A DNA stretch of 64,000 nt from Sulfuritalea sp. (GCA_023229685.1 JALNYT010000001.1:806001-870000), one strand, 5' to 3'; positions 19,872-28,198 are shown, counted from the stretch's first letter. Made by a program: numbers and translations. Notes: generated by a model from the sequence alone, not told the origin.

Positions 19872-20527
19872 TGCCAGAAATACTCGACGCCACGCTGCGC
19901 GTCACCGAAATCTTCCATTCCATTCAGGGCGAATCCAGCCGCGTCGGGCTGCCCACGGTGTTCGTGCGGCTCACCGGCTGCCCCTTGCGCTGCGTCTGGT
20001 GCGATACCGCATACGCCTTCAGCGGCGGCGAGTCGGTGGCCCTTGCCGACGTCGTGCAGCGTGTCGCCGCATTCGACTGCGCCACGGTTTGCGTCACCGG
20101 CGGCGAACCGCTGGCACAAAAGAACTGCCTGTCGCTGCTGATCGCGTTATGCGACGCCGGCCATTCGGTGTCGCTTGAAACCAGCGGCGCGCTGGCCATC
20201 GGCGACGTGGATCCGCGCGTGGCGCGCATCGTCGACCTCAAGGCACCCGGCTCGGGAGAACATGCGAAAAACCGCTGGGAGAATCTCGACCTGCTGACCG
20301 CCCGCGACGAAGTGAAGTTCGTTCTCGCCTCGCGCGAGGACTACGACTGGGCCGTGGCGGCGTGTCGCCAGCACCGACTCTTCGAGCGCTGTCCGGTGTT
20401 GTTTTCGCCGGTACAGGGGCAACTCGATCCGGCTCAGCTGGCGCAATGGATCATGGACGACCGCCTGCCGGTGCGCTTTCAGCTGCAGTTGCACAAGGTG
20501 CTGTGGGGCAACGTCAAGGGGCGCTAG
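19871..20527 (+). CDS. queE: 7-carboxy-7-deazaguanine synthase QueE (GTG start)
   Basis: A 218-residue radical SAM enzyme that makes 7-carboxy-7-deazaguanine in queuosine synthesis. It has EIFHSIQGESSRVGLPTVFVRLTGC, the cluster-binding cysteines in CPLRCVWCDT (C-x3-C-x2-C), and VCVTGGEPLAQ. The GTG start shares a base with the cpoB stop (TAGTG). Its place after cpoB is the usual one in many proteobacteria. Confidence 0.95.
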   Translation: MPEILDATLRVTEIFHSIQGESSRVGLPTVFVRLTGCPLRCVWCDTAYAFSGGESVALADVVQRVAAFDCATVCVTGGEPLAQKNCLSLLIALCDAGHSVSLETSGALAIGDVDPRVARIVDLKAPGSGEHAKNRWENLDLLTARDEVKFVLASREDYDWAVAACRQHRLFERCPVLFSPVQGQLDPAQLAQWIMDDRLPVRFQLQLHKVLWGNVKGR

Positions 20528-20544
20528 TCAATTCCTAAAACCTT

Positions 20545-20676
20545 TGCCACAGAGAGCACAGAGGACACAGAGATAGTGCGGATTTCAAACGCTTTGGTAC
20601 TTCACCCTTTCGGTGCGCGACCGATTGCTTGTAATTCCCAGTCTTTTCCTCTGTGGACTCTGTGTCCTCTGTGGCT
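20545..20676. repeat. Intergenic inverted-repeat element, copy 2 (CACAGAGGACACAGAG family)
   Basis: About 132 bases between queE and the convergent CoA-binding gene. The left arm is GCCACAGAGAGCACAGAGG + ACACAGAGATA; the right arm is CCTCTGTGGACTCTGTGTCC + TCTGTGGC. The arms match those at 8037-8166, while the centres differ. It may fold into a long stem in RNA from either strand. Confidence 0.8.
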
Positions 20677-20695
20677 GGAAGTACGGTTTTCGGTT

Positions 20696-21178
20696 TTACT
20701 CCTGCAATGGCGGGCAGGGCGGACGCTTGGCAGAGATCACCTGCGTATTCACGCCGGCAAAGTTGAGGCCGCCGAAAAGCCTCGCGTATTCGATCTTCAC
20801 GCAGCGATTCATGACCACGTCGAGCCCCGCGGCGGAAGCCTTGTCGGCCGCCTCCTGGTTGATGACGCCGAGTTGCAGCCAGAGGCACCTGGCCCCGATG
20901 CGGATCGCCTCGTCGGCGATCGGCAGCGTATCTTCCGGCTTGCGAAACACGTCGACCAGGTCCACCTTCAGGGGAATCGACGCCAGATCCGGGTAGCATT
21001 TCTGGCCGAGAATTTCCGTCGCGCCTGGATTCACCGGAACAATCGTATAGCCGTGTTCCAGCATGTATTTGGCGGCGAAAAAACTGGGCCGGTTCCACTG
21101 GGGCGAAAGTCCGACCACGGCAATCACGCGGTTGCCATGCAGGATGCGGCGCAGGCCGGCGACATCGTCAACAATCAT
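20696..21178 (-). CDS. CoA-binding domain protein (YccU-like)
   Basis: A 160-residue Rossmann-fold protein: RVIAVVGLSPQWNRPSFFAAKYMLEHGYTIVPVNPGATEILG, then DLVDVFRKPED and GARCLWLQLGVINQEAADKA. This is the CoA-binding family related to the small domain of succinyl-CoA synthetase; the physiological role is not settled. The ATG at 21178 has AGAGGAAG upstream on the minus strand. A longer in-frame extension overlaps gluQ and is rejected. Confidence 0.88.
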   Translation of the reverse strand: MIVDDVAGLRRILHGNRVIAVVGLSPQWNRPSFFAAKYMLEHGYTIVPVNPGATEILGQKCYPDLASIPLKVDLVDVFRKPEDTLPIADEAIRIGARCLWLQLGVINQEAADKASAAGLDVVMNRCVKIEYARLFGGLNFAGVNTQVISAKRPPCPPLQE

Positions 21179-21212
21179 TGTTGGCTTCCTCTGAAGTATC
21201 AGCCTGATTATC

Positions 21213-22136
21213 TCACCCGGAAGGATTTCGGCCAGCGCCGGGTAGCGCGGGACCGCGTGCCACGCGGTCCAGTTGCCAGTTTTCCAGCGCCCAGGCCCAG
21301 ATTTCCGGCACGGCCGCCGCGCACAGTTCCAATGGCGGCCGCTGGCCGAGAAACTCCAGCGCCGCAAACAGCGCGGAGCCGGGCCGCGAAATATCCACCG
21401 GCGCCGCCCGTGTCTGCTTCGACAGCTTTTCGCCCCCGGCATTGACCGCCACCGGCAGATGCGCATAGCTCGGCGTCGCTACGCCGAGGCACTGTTGCAG
21501 AAATATCTGGCGCGGCGTCGAGGCCAGCAGGTCGGCGCCGCGCACGACATGGGTGATGCCCGCCTCGGCATCGTCGACCACCACCGCCAATTGATAGGCA
21601 AACAGCCCATCGGCGCGCAACACGATGAAGTCGCCAGCCGCGCTGGCCAGCTCGCTGGCGATGGGACCCTGAATCGCATCATCGAAGCTGACCCGGGCAT
21701 CCCCCACGCGCAAGCGCCAGGCGCGCGCCGCACGGCCCGCCGGCAGTCCCGGACGGCAGGTGCCCGGGTAGATCGCCGCGCCATCGGGCGCAATGGCCGA
21801 ATCGGCCAGCTCGCGGCGGCTGCAGGCGCAGGGAAACACCCGGCCCGCCGCCTTCAGCCGCTCCAGCGCGGCCGCATAGGCCTCAGATCGGCGGCTTTGC
21901 CAGACCACTTCGCCATCCCAGGCAAAGCCGCACGCCTCCAGCGCGCGCAGGATTTCGCCGGCCGCCGCCGGCGAACAGCGTGGCGCATCGACGTCTTCCA
22001 TGCGCAGATGCCACTCGCCGGACCGTGTCCTGGCTTCCAGAAAGGAACCGGCCGCCGCCACCAGCGAACCAAAATGCATCGGCCCGGTGGGCGATGGGGC
22101 GAAGCGACCGCGATAAGCAGACCTGGGAGTAGTCAT
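21213..22136 (-). CDS. gluQ: Glutamyl-Q tRNA(Asp) synthetase
   Basis: A 307-residue paralogue of the GluRS catalytic domain that glutamylates queuosine in tRNA-Asp. It has RGRFAPSPTGPMHFGSLVAAAGSFL (HIGH-like), the zinc-site CACSRRE...YPGTC, and GGEKLSKQ (KMSKS-like), and lacks an anticodon-binding domain. MTTPRSAYRGRFAPSPTG is taken as the N-terminus (22136). It is near queE, the other queuosine-pathway gene in this window. Confidence 0.93.
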   Translation of the reverse strand: MTTPRSAYRGRFAPSPTGPMHFGSLVAAAGSFLEARTRSGEWHLRMEDVDAPRCSPAAAGEILRALEACGFAWDGEVVWQSRRSEAYAAALERLKAAGRVFPCACSRRELADSAIAPDGAAIYPGTCRPGLPAGRAARAWRLRVGDARVSFDDAIQGPIASELASAAGDFIVLRADGLFAYQLAVVVDDAEAGITHVVRGADLLASTPRQIFLQQCLGVATPSYAHLPVAVNAGGEKLSKQTRAAPVDISRPGSALFAALEFLGQRPPLELCAAAVPEIWAWALENWQLDRVARGPALPGAGRNPSG

Positions 22137-22205
22137 GAAAGCGAGTGATAGCACGCCGCGCAGCAAAACGGTAGCATTTGGTTTCGATCAATCAGGGAGC
22201 CGCCC

Positions 22206-22574
22206 ATGGCGACACTGGAACTCAATGCCGACAATTTCCAACAGACCATCAATGACAACGCCAATGTCATTGTAGACTTCTGGGCGCCCTGGTGCGCGCC
22301 CTGCCGCGCCTTTGCGCCGACTTTCGAAGCGGCCTCGGAGAAGAGGGCCGACGTCATTTTCGCCAAGGTGAACACCGAAGAGCAACAGGCTATCGCCGCC
22401 GCCTTCAATATCCGCTCGATCCCCACCTTGATGGTCTTTCGCGACCAGATCGTCATTTATTCCGAGGCCGGCTCCCTGCCTGCGAGTGCCTTCGACCAAT
22501 TGATCGGCCAGGCCATGGCGCTCGACATGGACACGGTGCGCGCCGAAATCGCAGGACAGGGTGGAACCAGCTAA
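22206..22574 (+). CDS. Thioredoxin family protein with WCAPC active site
   Basis: A 122-residue thioredoxin fold with VIVDFWAPWCAPCRAFAPTFE, the cis-Pro segment SIPTLMVFRDQ and no signal peptide, so cytoplasmic. The active site is CAPC instead of the canonical CGPC, which should shift redox potential. The length is slightly above classic TrxA because of a C-terminal helix. A GGGAGCC SD precedes the ATG. Confidence 0.88.
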   Translation: MATLELNADNFQQTINDNANVIVDFWAPWCAPCRAFAPTFEAASEKRADVIFAKVNTEEQQAIAAAFNIRSIPTLMVFRDQIVIYSEAGSLPASAFDQLIGQAMALDMDTVRAEIAGQGGTS

Positions 22575-22622
22575 GCAGATCCAATAACGGGTTATGATAA
22601 AGCTCGTCATCAAAATCAAGCG

Positions 22623-23654
22623 ATGAAACCCATCTTCCCCCGCAAGCTCAACGGCAATGCAGAAGTGCGCCGGATCGAGATGCTTTTCGATCGCCTGCCA
22701 TCGAGCGTCGTCGTCGCGCTGATCAGCATTTTTCTGTGCTTTCTGGTTCTCTTCGACAGCGCCCGTCTGGAGATCCTGAAGGCGTGGACGGCCTACATGC
22801 TCTCCGTGCTGGCCCTGCGTGTCTGGATTTGGTACATGTTCGGCAAGGCAGACCGGCACAGCGAGACCATTCATCGCTGGGAATGGCTGTTTGCCGCCGG
22901 CGCCTTTCTCACCGGCGTCGGCTGGGGAGCGCTGTTCGGGCACCTCTATCCTCCAGCGGAGCATCCGGATGCTCAGATGTTCGTTGCGCTGATGGTGGTA
23001 ATCACTGCCTTCACCGGGACCGTGTTTCTCGCTCTGAGCAATACCACATTCTGGCTTTTCAGCATTCCCACCCTGCTTCCGGCCATCGCATACTACGCCG
23101 CCGACCTGGGCCGCGACGCACAATGGCCAGTCACCGCCGCCGCCTGTTGCATTGCCGTATTCATCATCGTGCAGCGCACGCTCTACCAGTCCGCCACTGC
23201 CAACCTCAAACGCAGCACCGAGGCCGAATCCCTGCTTGCCGAACAACAGGCGATCTTCGACTCGTCGCCAATGGGGATCGTCGTGATCGACAACAAACAA
23301 GTGGTCAAGTGCAACGCGCGATTCGGCGAATTGCTCGGCCGCCGCATCCAGGAACTCACCAATTCACGCATCGATCATCATTTTGCCAGCGCCGAGGAGG
23401 CCGCGAAATTCATTGCCAACAGCTCCAGCGCACTGGACAAGGGGCAAGTGGTGCAGGGCATGTATCGCCTGCGTCGGGCCGATGGCAGTCAGTTCTGGGC
23501 GGAACTCTCGGGACGCAGGATGTCACGCGGGGAAGGGCGCACCGTCTGGATGATCGCCGACGTCACCTTGCGCGTGGTCAACGACCGGCGGTCGCAGCCA
23601 CGGGAGCCGCAGCCGCGGGATTCCCAGCCTGAGGCCGGCGTCCCCCGCAGCTAA
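22623..23654 (+). CDS. Membrane-bound PAS sensor protein lacking an output domain
   Basis: A 343-residue protein. Residues about 27-175 hold five to six membrane helices. A short linker helix (STEAESLLAEQQAIFDSSPMGI) follows, then one PAS domain (residues about 215-325: GIVVIDNKQVVKCNARFGELLGR, YRLRRADGSQFWAELSGRR, VWMIADVTLR). The remaining 20 or so residues are Pro/Arg-rich with no kinase, GGDEF, EAL or receiver domain. A TATGAT -10-like box lies near 22593. It may signal through a separate partner or be a truncated diguanylate cyclase/kinase. Confidence 0.78.
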   Translation: MKPIFPRKLNGNAEVRRIEMLFDRLPSSVVVALISIFLCFLVLFDSARLEILKAWTAYMLSVLALRVWIWYMFGKADRHSETIHRWEWLFAAGAFLTGVGWGALFGHLYPPAEHPDAQMFVALMVVITAFTGTVFLALSNTTFWLFSIPTLLPAIAYYAADLGRDAQWPVTAAACCIAVFIIVQRTLYQSATANLKRSTEAESLLAEQQAIFDSSPMGIVVIDNKQVVKCNARFGELLGRRIQELTNSRIDHHFASAEEAAKFIANSSSALDKGQVVQGMYRLRRADGSQFWAELSGRRMSRGEGRTVWMIADVTLRVVNDRRSQPREPQPRDSQPEAGVPRS

Positions 23655-23672
23655 GTAACGCCCGGCCGGCGG

Positions 23673-24764
23673 CTAGACGTTGAACAGGAAGTTCAGCACG
23701 TCGCCATCCTTGACCACGTAATCCTTGCCTTCAGCCCGCATCCTGCCGGCTTCCTTGGCCCCCGCTTCGCCCTTGTAGGTGATGAAGTCGTCGAAGGCGA
23801 TGGTCTGGGCGCGGATGAAGCCCTTCTCGAAATCGGTATGGATCACGCCGGCGGCCTTGGGCGCCGTGTCGCCGACATGGATGGTCCAGGCGCGCACTTC
23901 CTTGACGCCGGCGGTGAAATAGGTCTGCAGGCCGAGCAGCTTGTAGGCGGCGCGGATCAAGCGGTTCAGTCCCGGCTCCTCCAGCCCCAGGTCGGTCAGG
24001 AACATCTGCTTCTCGTCGTCGTGAAGATCGGCGATCTCGGCTTCGATCGCGGCGCAAACCGCGACCACTTCGGCCTTTTCGGCCGCGGCATGGGCGACCA
24101 CCGCGTCGAGATACGGATTGTTGGCGAAGCCGTCTTCCTTGACGTTGGCGACATACAGCACCGGCTTGGCGGTGATCAGGCAGAAGGGCTTGATGCTGGC
24201 CCATTCCTCCTTCGACAGATCGAGCGCCCGCACCGCCTTGGCCTGATTCAGCTGGGCCAGACATTTTTCGAGCACGGCGCAGAGGATCTTCGCCTCCTTG
24301 TCGCCGGCGCCGGCGGGCTTCTTGTAGCGGTTCAGCGCCTTTTCCGCGGTCGCCATGTCGGCCAGCGCGAGTTCGGTGTCGATCACCTCGATGTCATTCA
24401 GCGGATCGATCTTGCCCGCCACATGCACCACGTTGTCGTCGCTGAAACAGCGCACCACATGCACCACGGCATCGGTTTCGCGGATGTTGGCGAGAAACTG
24501 GTTGCCCAGCCCCTCGCCCTTGCTGGCGCCGGCAACCAGGCCGGCAATATCGACGAATTCGACGATGGCCGGCTGGACTCGCTGCGGCTTGACGATGGCG
24601 GACAGGGCGGCGAGGCGCGGATCAGGGACTTCGACAATGCCGACGTTCGGCTCGATGGTGCAGAAGGGATAGTTCTCCGCCGCGATACCCGACTTGGTCA
24701 GCGCGTTGAAAAGGGTGGACTTGCCGACATTGGGCAGACCGACGATACCGCATTGGAGACTCAT
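23673..24764 (-). CDS. ychF: Redox-regulated ATPase YchF
   Basis: A 363-residue Obg-related P-loop protein binding ATP rather than GTP. It has GLPNVGKSTLFNALT (G1), the DIAGLVAGASKGEGLGNQFL G3 region, and the C-terminal TGS-like domain VRAWTIHVGDTAPKAAGVIHTDFEKGFIRAQ ending FLFNV. It is associated with ribosomes and stress response in the family. Its start overlaps the pth stop by four bases, the standard pth-ychF pairing. Confidence 0.97.
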   Translation of the reverse strand: MSLQCGIVGLPNVGKSTLFNALTKSGIAAENYPFCTIEPNVGIVEVPDPRLAALSAIVKPQRVQPAIVEFVDIAGLVAGASKGEGLGNQFLANIRETDAVVHVVRCFSDDNVVHVAGKIDPLNDIEVIDTELALADMATAEKALNRYKKPAGAGDKEAKILCAVLEKCLAQLNQAKAVRALDLSKEEWASIKPFCLITAKPVLYVANVKEDGFANNPYLDAVVAHAAAEKAEVVAVCAAIEAEIADLHDDEKQMFLTDLGLEEPGLNRLIRAAYKLLGLQTYFTAGVKEVRAWTIHVGDTAPKAAGVIHTDFEKGFIRAQTIAFDDFITYKGEAGAKEAGRMRAEGKDYVVKDGDVLNFLFNV

Positions 24765-25411
24765 GGTTTTTCTTTCGTTGAAGCTTCTGTTGCCGGTGGC
24801 GGCGGTTTTGAATTGATGCGCTGCGTGGCGGCGCCGAAATCCCCCCTGGCCAAAGCCGGCCAGGCGAGCAGGGCACGATCCAGCGCGGCGTCGATCTCGC
24901 TGCGTTCTTCCTTGCGCGGCGGCTTCAGCACGTAGTCGACGACCTCGTTGCGGTCGCCGGGATGGCCGATGCCGATGCGCAGCCGCCAGTAATCCTGGGT
25001 GCCCAGATGCGCCGTGATGTCCTTGAGCCCGTTATGACCGCCGAGGCCGCCGCCGAACTTGAGCCGCATCTGGCCCGGCGGCAGATCCAGTTCGTCATGC
25101 ATGACCAGCATTTCGGCCGGCTCGATCCGATAGAACTGCGTCAGCGCCCGCACCGACTGGCCGCAACGGTTCATGAAGGTCTGCGGCAGGAGGAACCACA
25201 AGCTCTCGGCGCGCGCCTTGCCGGCGCGCGAAGCGCTATCCCCGGCATGCAAAGCACCGGCCAAGCCGTGAAAGCGCGACTCGCGACCCGGATTGACGCC
25301 GAGTTCGCGTGCCAGGCGCTCACAAAGCCAAAACCCGGCGTTGTGCCGGGTTTCAGCGTATTCGGCCCCGGGGTTGCCGAGGCCGACGATCAGACGCAGC
25401 GAAGCCTGCAA
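24761..25411 (-). CDS. pth: Peptidyl-tRNA hydrolase with an in-frame repeat insertion
   Basis: Recycles peptidyl-tRNAs released by stalled ribosomes. It has LIVGLGNPGAEYAETRHNAGF (catalytic His), FLLPQTFMNRCGQSV, MLVMHDELDLPPGQMRLKFGGGLGGHNGLKDI. At 216 residues it is longer than the usual 190-200. The surplus sits near residues 50-70 (HAGDSASRAGKARAES), just before the FLLPQTFMN strand. It is encoded by a diverged copy of a REP-like element (about 25223-25252) that also interrupts lolB. The insertion is in a surface loop position, so activity may be kept. Confidence 0.95.
   Translation of the reverse strand: MQASLRLIVGLGNPGAEYAETRHNAGFWLCERLARELGVNPGRESRFHGLAGALHAGDSASRAGKARAESLWFLLPQTFMNRCGQSVRALTQFYRIEPAEMLVMHDELDLPPGQMRLKFGGGLGGHNGLKDITAHLGTQDYWRLRIGIGHPGDRNEVVDYVLKPPRKEERSEIDAALDRALLAWPALARGDFGAATQRINSKPPPPATEASTKEKP
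25223..25252 (-). repeat. REP-like element inside pth (diverged copy)
   Basis: GCCTTGCCGGCGCGCGAAGC then GCTATCCCCGGC on the + strand, close to the lolB copy at 31879-31917 (CTTGCCGGCCCGCGAAGCGG then AATCCCCGGC). On the coding strand it gives the peptide AGDSASRAGK in both genes. Confidence 0.7.
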
Positions 25412-25414
25412 GGA

Positions 25415-26080
25415 TTATCTCTTGTCGGTCTTCTCGGACTTCTTCTCGGCAGGAGCCGGTGCAGCGGCCGCGACAGGTGCCACCTCGGCCTCGACGACTT
25501 CTTCCTCGGCCTTGCCGCCGCGGACGATGACGGTTGCGACCACGGGGTCTTCACCCTTGTGCACCACGGCTTCGACGCCGGCCGGCAACACGAGGTGGGA
25601 GACGTGCATCGAATGGCCGGTGACCATGTCCTTCAGATCCACTTCGATGAAGGCCGGCAGATCCTTCGCCAGACAGCGCACGTCGAGGTCGGTCATCACA
25701 TGCTGGACCATGCCGCCGGAGAGTTTGACGCCCGGCGAGACATCGGCATTGACGAAGTGCAGCGGCACCTTCTGGTGCAGTTTCTTGTTCGCATCGACGC
25801 GCTGGAAATCGGCGTGCAGGATGACCGGGCGGTAGGGGTGGCGCTGCACATCGCGCAGCAGGCACATTTCCGTCTTGCCATCCAGATTGACGTTGAGCAC
25901 GGAGGAATAGAAAGTCTCCTTGCGCAGCAGCTGAAACAGCTCGTTGTGGTCGATATCGATGGACTGCGACGCGGCGCCACCGCCGTAGAGGATGGCGGGA
26001 ACACGGCCGGTACGACGCAGGCGGCGGCTCGCTCCGGTGCCCTGATCATCGCGCTTGTTTGCGTTGAATTCGAGTTGCAT
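25415..26080 (-). CDS. rplY: 50S ribosomal protein L25 (CTC/TL5 form)
   Basis: A 221-residue 5S-rRNA-binding protein of the long CTC/TL5 type: N-terminal L25 domain (FNANKRDDQGTGASRRLRR, VPAILYGGG) followed by a beta C-terminal domain (VPLHFVNADVSPGVKLSGG) and an Ala/Glu/Lys-rich tail. It lies between prs and pth in the standard betaproteobacterial order. Confidence 0.96.
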   Translation of the reverse strand: MQLEFNANKRDDQGTGASRRLRRTGRVPAILYGGGAASQSIDIDHNELFQLLRKETFYSSVLNVNLDGKTEMCLLRDVQRHPYRPVILHADFQRVDANKKLHQKVPLHFVNADVSPGVKLSGGMVQHVMTDLDVRCLAKDLPAFIEVDLKDMVTGHSMHVSHLVLPAGVEAVVHKGEDPVVATVIVRGGKAEEEVVEAEVAPVAAAAPAPAEKKSEKTDKR

Positions 26081-26145
26081 GATTTACTCCAGTAGGTGCT
26101 GCAGTGAAATCCCTCGCCCGCGACCAGGCAAGGGGGTAATAAAAC

Positions 26146-27096
26146 TTAGTCCATGAACAGGGAGGAGACGGAGGACTCGTTGCTGATGCGCAGCATGGTC
26201 TCGGCCATCAACTCGGCAATCGATATCTGCCGGATGCGCGGGCAGGCGCGGGCTGCCTCCGCCAACGGAATGGTGTCGGTCACCACCAGTTCGTCGAGTT
26301 CGGACTCCATGATCCGCGACACGGCGCTGCCCGACAGCACCGGATGGGTACAGTAGGCCAGCACGCGCTTGGCGCCATGCTCCTTGAGCGCCTGCGCCGC
26401 CTTGCACAGCGTACCGGCGGTATCCACCATGTCGTCCATGATGACGCAGGTACGGCCGTCGACTTCCCCGATGATGTTCATGACTTCCGACACATTGGCC
26501 TTCGGCCGCCGCTTGTCGATGATCGCCAGATCCGACTCCAGGCGCTTGGCCAGCGCGCGTGCGCGCACCACGCCGCCGACGTCGGGCGACACCACCAGCA
26601 GGTCTTCATGGCGCTGCTTCCAGATGTCGCCGAGCAGGATCGGCGCCGCATAGACGTTGTCGACCGGAATATCGAAGAAACCCTGGATCTGGTCGGCATG
26701 CAGATCGACCGTCAGCACGCGCTGCACGCCGGCCGTCTGCAGCATGTTGGCAACCACCTTGGCCGTGATCGCGACCCGCGCCGAGCGCGTCCGCCGGTCC
26801 TGGCGGGCGTAGCCGAAATACGGGATGGCAGCGGTGATGCGTCCGGCGGAGGCCCGTTTCAGGGCATCCACCATGACCATCAGCTCCATCAGGTTGTCGT
26901 TGGTCGGGAAGCAGGTCGACTGCAGAACGAAAACGTCGTGGCCGCGCACATGCTCGAGGATCTCGCAGCTGACCTCGCCGTCGGAAAAACGCCCGACATC
27001 GGCGCGGCCGAGCGAAATGTGCAGGCGTTTGACGACATCGGCCGCCAACTTGCGGTTGGCGTTGCCGGTGAACACCATCAGGCTGTCGTAGGCCAT
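26146..27096 (-). CDS. prs: Ribose-phosphate pyrophosphokinase
   Basis: Makes PRPP from ribose-5-phosphate and ATP for nucleotide, His and Trp synthesis. A 316-residue class I enzyme with MVFTGNANRKLA, YFGYARQDRRTRSARVAITAK, the catalytic loop region TVDLHADQIQGFFDIPVDN and the PRPP loop CVIMDDMVDTAGTLCKAA. It is preceded on the same strand by tRNA-Gln. Confidence 0.98.
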   Translation of the reverse strand: MAYDSLMVFTGNANRKLAADVVKRLHISLGRADVGRFSDGEVSCEILEHVRGHDVFVLQSTCFPTNDNLMELMVMVDALKRASAGRITAAIPYFGYARQDRRTRSARVAITAKVVANMLQTAGVQRVLTVDLHADQIQGFFDIPVDNVYAAPILLGDIWKQRHEDLLVVSPDVGGVVRARALAKRLESDLAIIDKRRPKANVSEVMNIIGEVDGRTCVIMDDMVDTAGTLCKAAQALKEHGAKRVLAYCTHPVLSGSAVSRIMESELDELVVTDTIPLAEAARACPRIRQISIAELMAETMLRISNESSVSSLFMD

Positions 27097-27118
27097 GTCG
27101 TTCTACTGTGAAAAAGGT

Positions 27119-27195
27119 TGGCTGGGGAGGAAGGATTCGAACCTTCGCATGCTGGAATCAAAATCCAGTGCCTTAACCAACTTGGCGACTCCCCA
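27119..27195 (-). tRNA. tRNA-Gln (TTG)
   Basis: On the minus strand a complete cloverleaf with acceptor TGGGGAG/CTCCCCA, anticodon loop TTTTGAT (TTG) in the stem CTGGA/TCCAG, T-loop GGTTCGAATCC and an encoded CCA. It lies 22 bases upstream of prs. The accessory island begins behind its promoter. Confidence 0.96.
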
Positions 27196-27238
27196 ACATC
27201 AACACTCCGCCTTGAGAGCGGACGTCGAAAGGACGCGC

Positions 27239-27267
27239 ATTTTCGGGGTTTTCGCCTCTGCTGTCAA
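27239..27267 (-). promoter_or_regulatory. Promoter of tRNA-Gln (and probably prs)
   Basis: On the minus strand a perfect TTGACA (27267-27262) is followed by exactly 17 bases and GAAAAT (27244-27239). The transcript would start about 37 bases before the mature tRNA. A G/C-rich segment lies between the -10 and the start, as is usual for stringently controlled stable-RNA promoters. Confidence 0.75.
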
Positions 27268-27360
27268 ATAGAGGCGCGGTGATATGCCGAGGAATTTCCC
27301 ATACGCCCTATTGCTTTATACAGTCGAACCCTTTGTCCTGATACCAATAATTGGTGCTCA

Positions 27361-27436
27361 CCGTATCGCCAGCGCCGACTCTTGCTCGGTGAATCCCCAC
27401 AGGCCGCGCCGGGACTCGCCCCGGCGGGCGACCTCA
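27361..27436 (-). repeat. Island repeat module, copy R1
   Basis: Read on the minus strand: GGTCGCCCGCCGGGGCGAGT + CCCGGCGCGGCC, a short variable part, then AGAGTCGGCGCTGGCGATAC + GG. The same order of blocks occurs on the + strand at 29536-29610 and 30836-30903. It contains one of the eight GTCGGCGCTGG cores. The remainder of 27268-27447 shows no gene. Confidence 0.7.
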
Positions 27437-27447
27437 TATCGGTCGCG

Positions 27448-27534
27448 GTCGAACACGGAGTTGACCTGCGCTGCGCGGCTTCATCGCGCAACGTCCAGAG
27501 AGCGAAGCGAACGCGGTCGACCGCCGGGTTGGGC
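27448..27534 (-). other. Integron attC site of cassette 2
   Basis: On the minus strand the boxes run R'' GCCCAAC (27534-27528), L'' GTCGACC-like (27522-27515), a GC-rich variable stem, L' GGTCAAC (27466-27460), a 5-base spacer, and R' GTTCGAC (27454-27448). R'' is the exact complement of GTTGGGC, the first bases of this cassette at 28117-28111. The site is 87 bases long and begins 12 bases after the stop of the cassette gene. The R' box deviates from GTTRRRY, as expected at a decayed array end. Confidence 0.85.
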
Positions 27535-27546
27535 GTTATGGATTTC

Positions 27547-28089
27547 TTAGCCACGACTCGAAAACGCTTCTGACCTTTGATCCCAATAGTCGGAGAGCCT
27601 GCGTTGGAGTGCAACTATTTCGTCTATCAGTTTTTCGAGCGACTCCGACGAGAACTGGACATATTCCTGCTGCATGCCGTTTCCAGAAGTCTTTAGACGC
27701 ACAAATGTGTAACCCTCGTGGTCGGTATTCTCCCAGTCGGCGTGGACGACCAGATTTCGAAGCTTGCCGATCTCGACAAGGTCGATGACGAGATTTTCAT
27801 AAGCGGGAAGAACTCGATTCAGTGCGCGGTGGTACTCATCGCAAAAACGGCGAAAAAGGTCCACCTTTGCGGAGAAGTTTAGCTTCTGAAGGACAATGAG
27901 CCCAATGGCATCCGTTCTATCTGAGAGCCATTCACAGAGTAGTGAATCAAGCAGCTTTTCCGTGCTATTGAAGGACATAACTACCACGCCAATGAGCGGA
28001 AGAGACTCTTCGAGATATGCCTCCGCCTTCTCTTCGTCCTCTGTGTCGTGGAAGAGGTATTGAACAAACTCTTTTGTTTTGGTGCGCAT
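27547..28089 (-). CDS. Integron cassette protein with HEPN-like RNxxxH motif
   Basis: A 180-residue acidic, mostly helical protein not recognised as a named family. Near the C-terminal third, KLRNLVVHADW gives an R-N-x3-H pattern, the signature of HEPN RNases (Arg, polar residue, His). The upstream helices (LCEWLSDRTDAIGLIVLQKL, RRFCDEYHRALNRVLPAYEN) fit a HEPN four-helix bundle. It is the only gene of cassette 2 and reads in the array direction. The ATG at 28089 is preferred over an earlier TTG because that TTG lies in the attC R' box. Base composition is lower in GC than the neighbouring core genes. HEPN assignment is inference from motif and helix layout. Confidence 0.6.
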   Translation of the reverse strand: MRTKTKEFVQYLFHDTEDEEKAEAYLEESLPLIGVVVMSFNSTEKLLDSLLCEWLSDRTDAIGLIVLQKLNFSAKVDLFRRFCDEYHRALNRVLPAYENLVIDLVEIGKLRNLVVHADWENTDHEGYTFVRLKTSGNGMQQEYVQFSSESLEKLIDEIVALQRRLSDYWDQRSEAFSSRG

Positions 28090-28110
28090 GATGGAAGGCT
28101 CGCCTATGAC

Positions 28111-28198
28111 GCCCAACGTTCAAGTTGACCGGCGCTGCGCGGCTTTATCGCGCAGCGCCCAGAGAGCGAAGCGAACGGGGTCGACCGTCGGGTTAGCC
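28111..28198 (-). other. Integron attC site of cassette 1
   Basis: On the minus strand: R'' GGCTAAC (28198-28192), spacer, L'' GTCGACC (28185-28179 region), variable part with a long GGCGCTGCGCG/CGCGCAGCGCC stem, L' GGTCAAC (28130-28124), spacer, R' GTTGGGC (28117-28111; fits GTTRRRY). R'' is the exact complement of GTTAGCC at the start of this cassette (29027-29021). It shares most of its variable stem with attC of cassette 2. The TAA stop of the upstream gene lies in the R'' box. Confidence 0.9.

Noticed and set aside
27119..27195. tRNA-Gln 3' end as the integration site of the island
   Set aside because: The island lies on the 5' (promoter) side of the tRNA, and I see no duplicate of the tRNA 3' end at the far boundary.
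27264..27614. Open frame of 116 codons across the attC of cassette 2
   Set aside because: It runs through attC, a repeat module and the tRNA promoter in the wrong frame for the cassette gene; the composition is that of the repeats.
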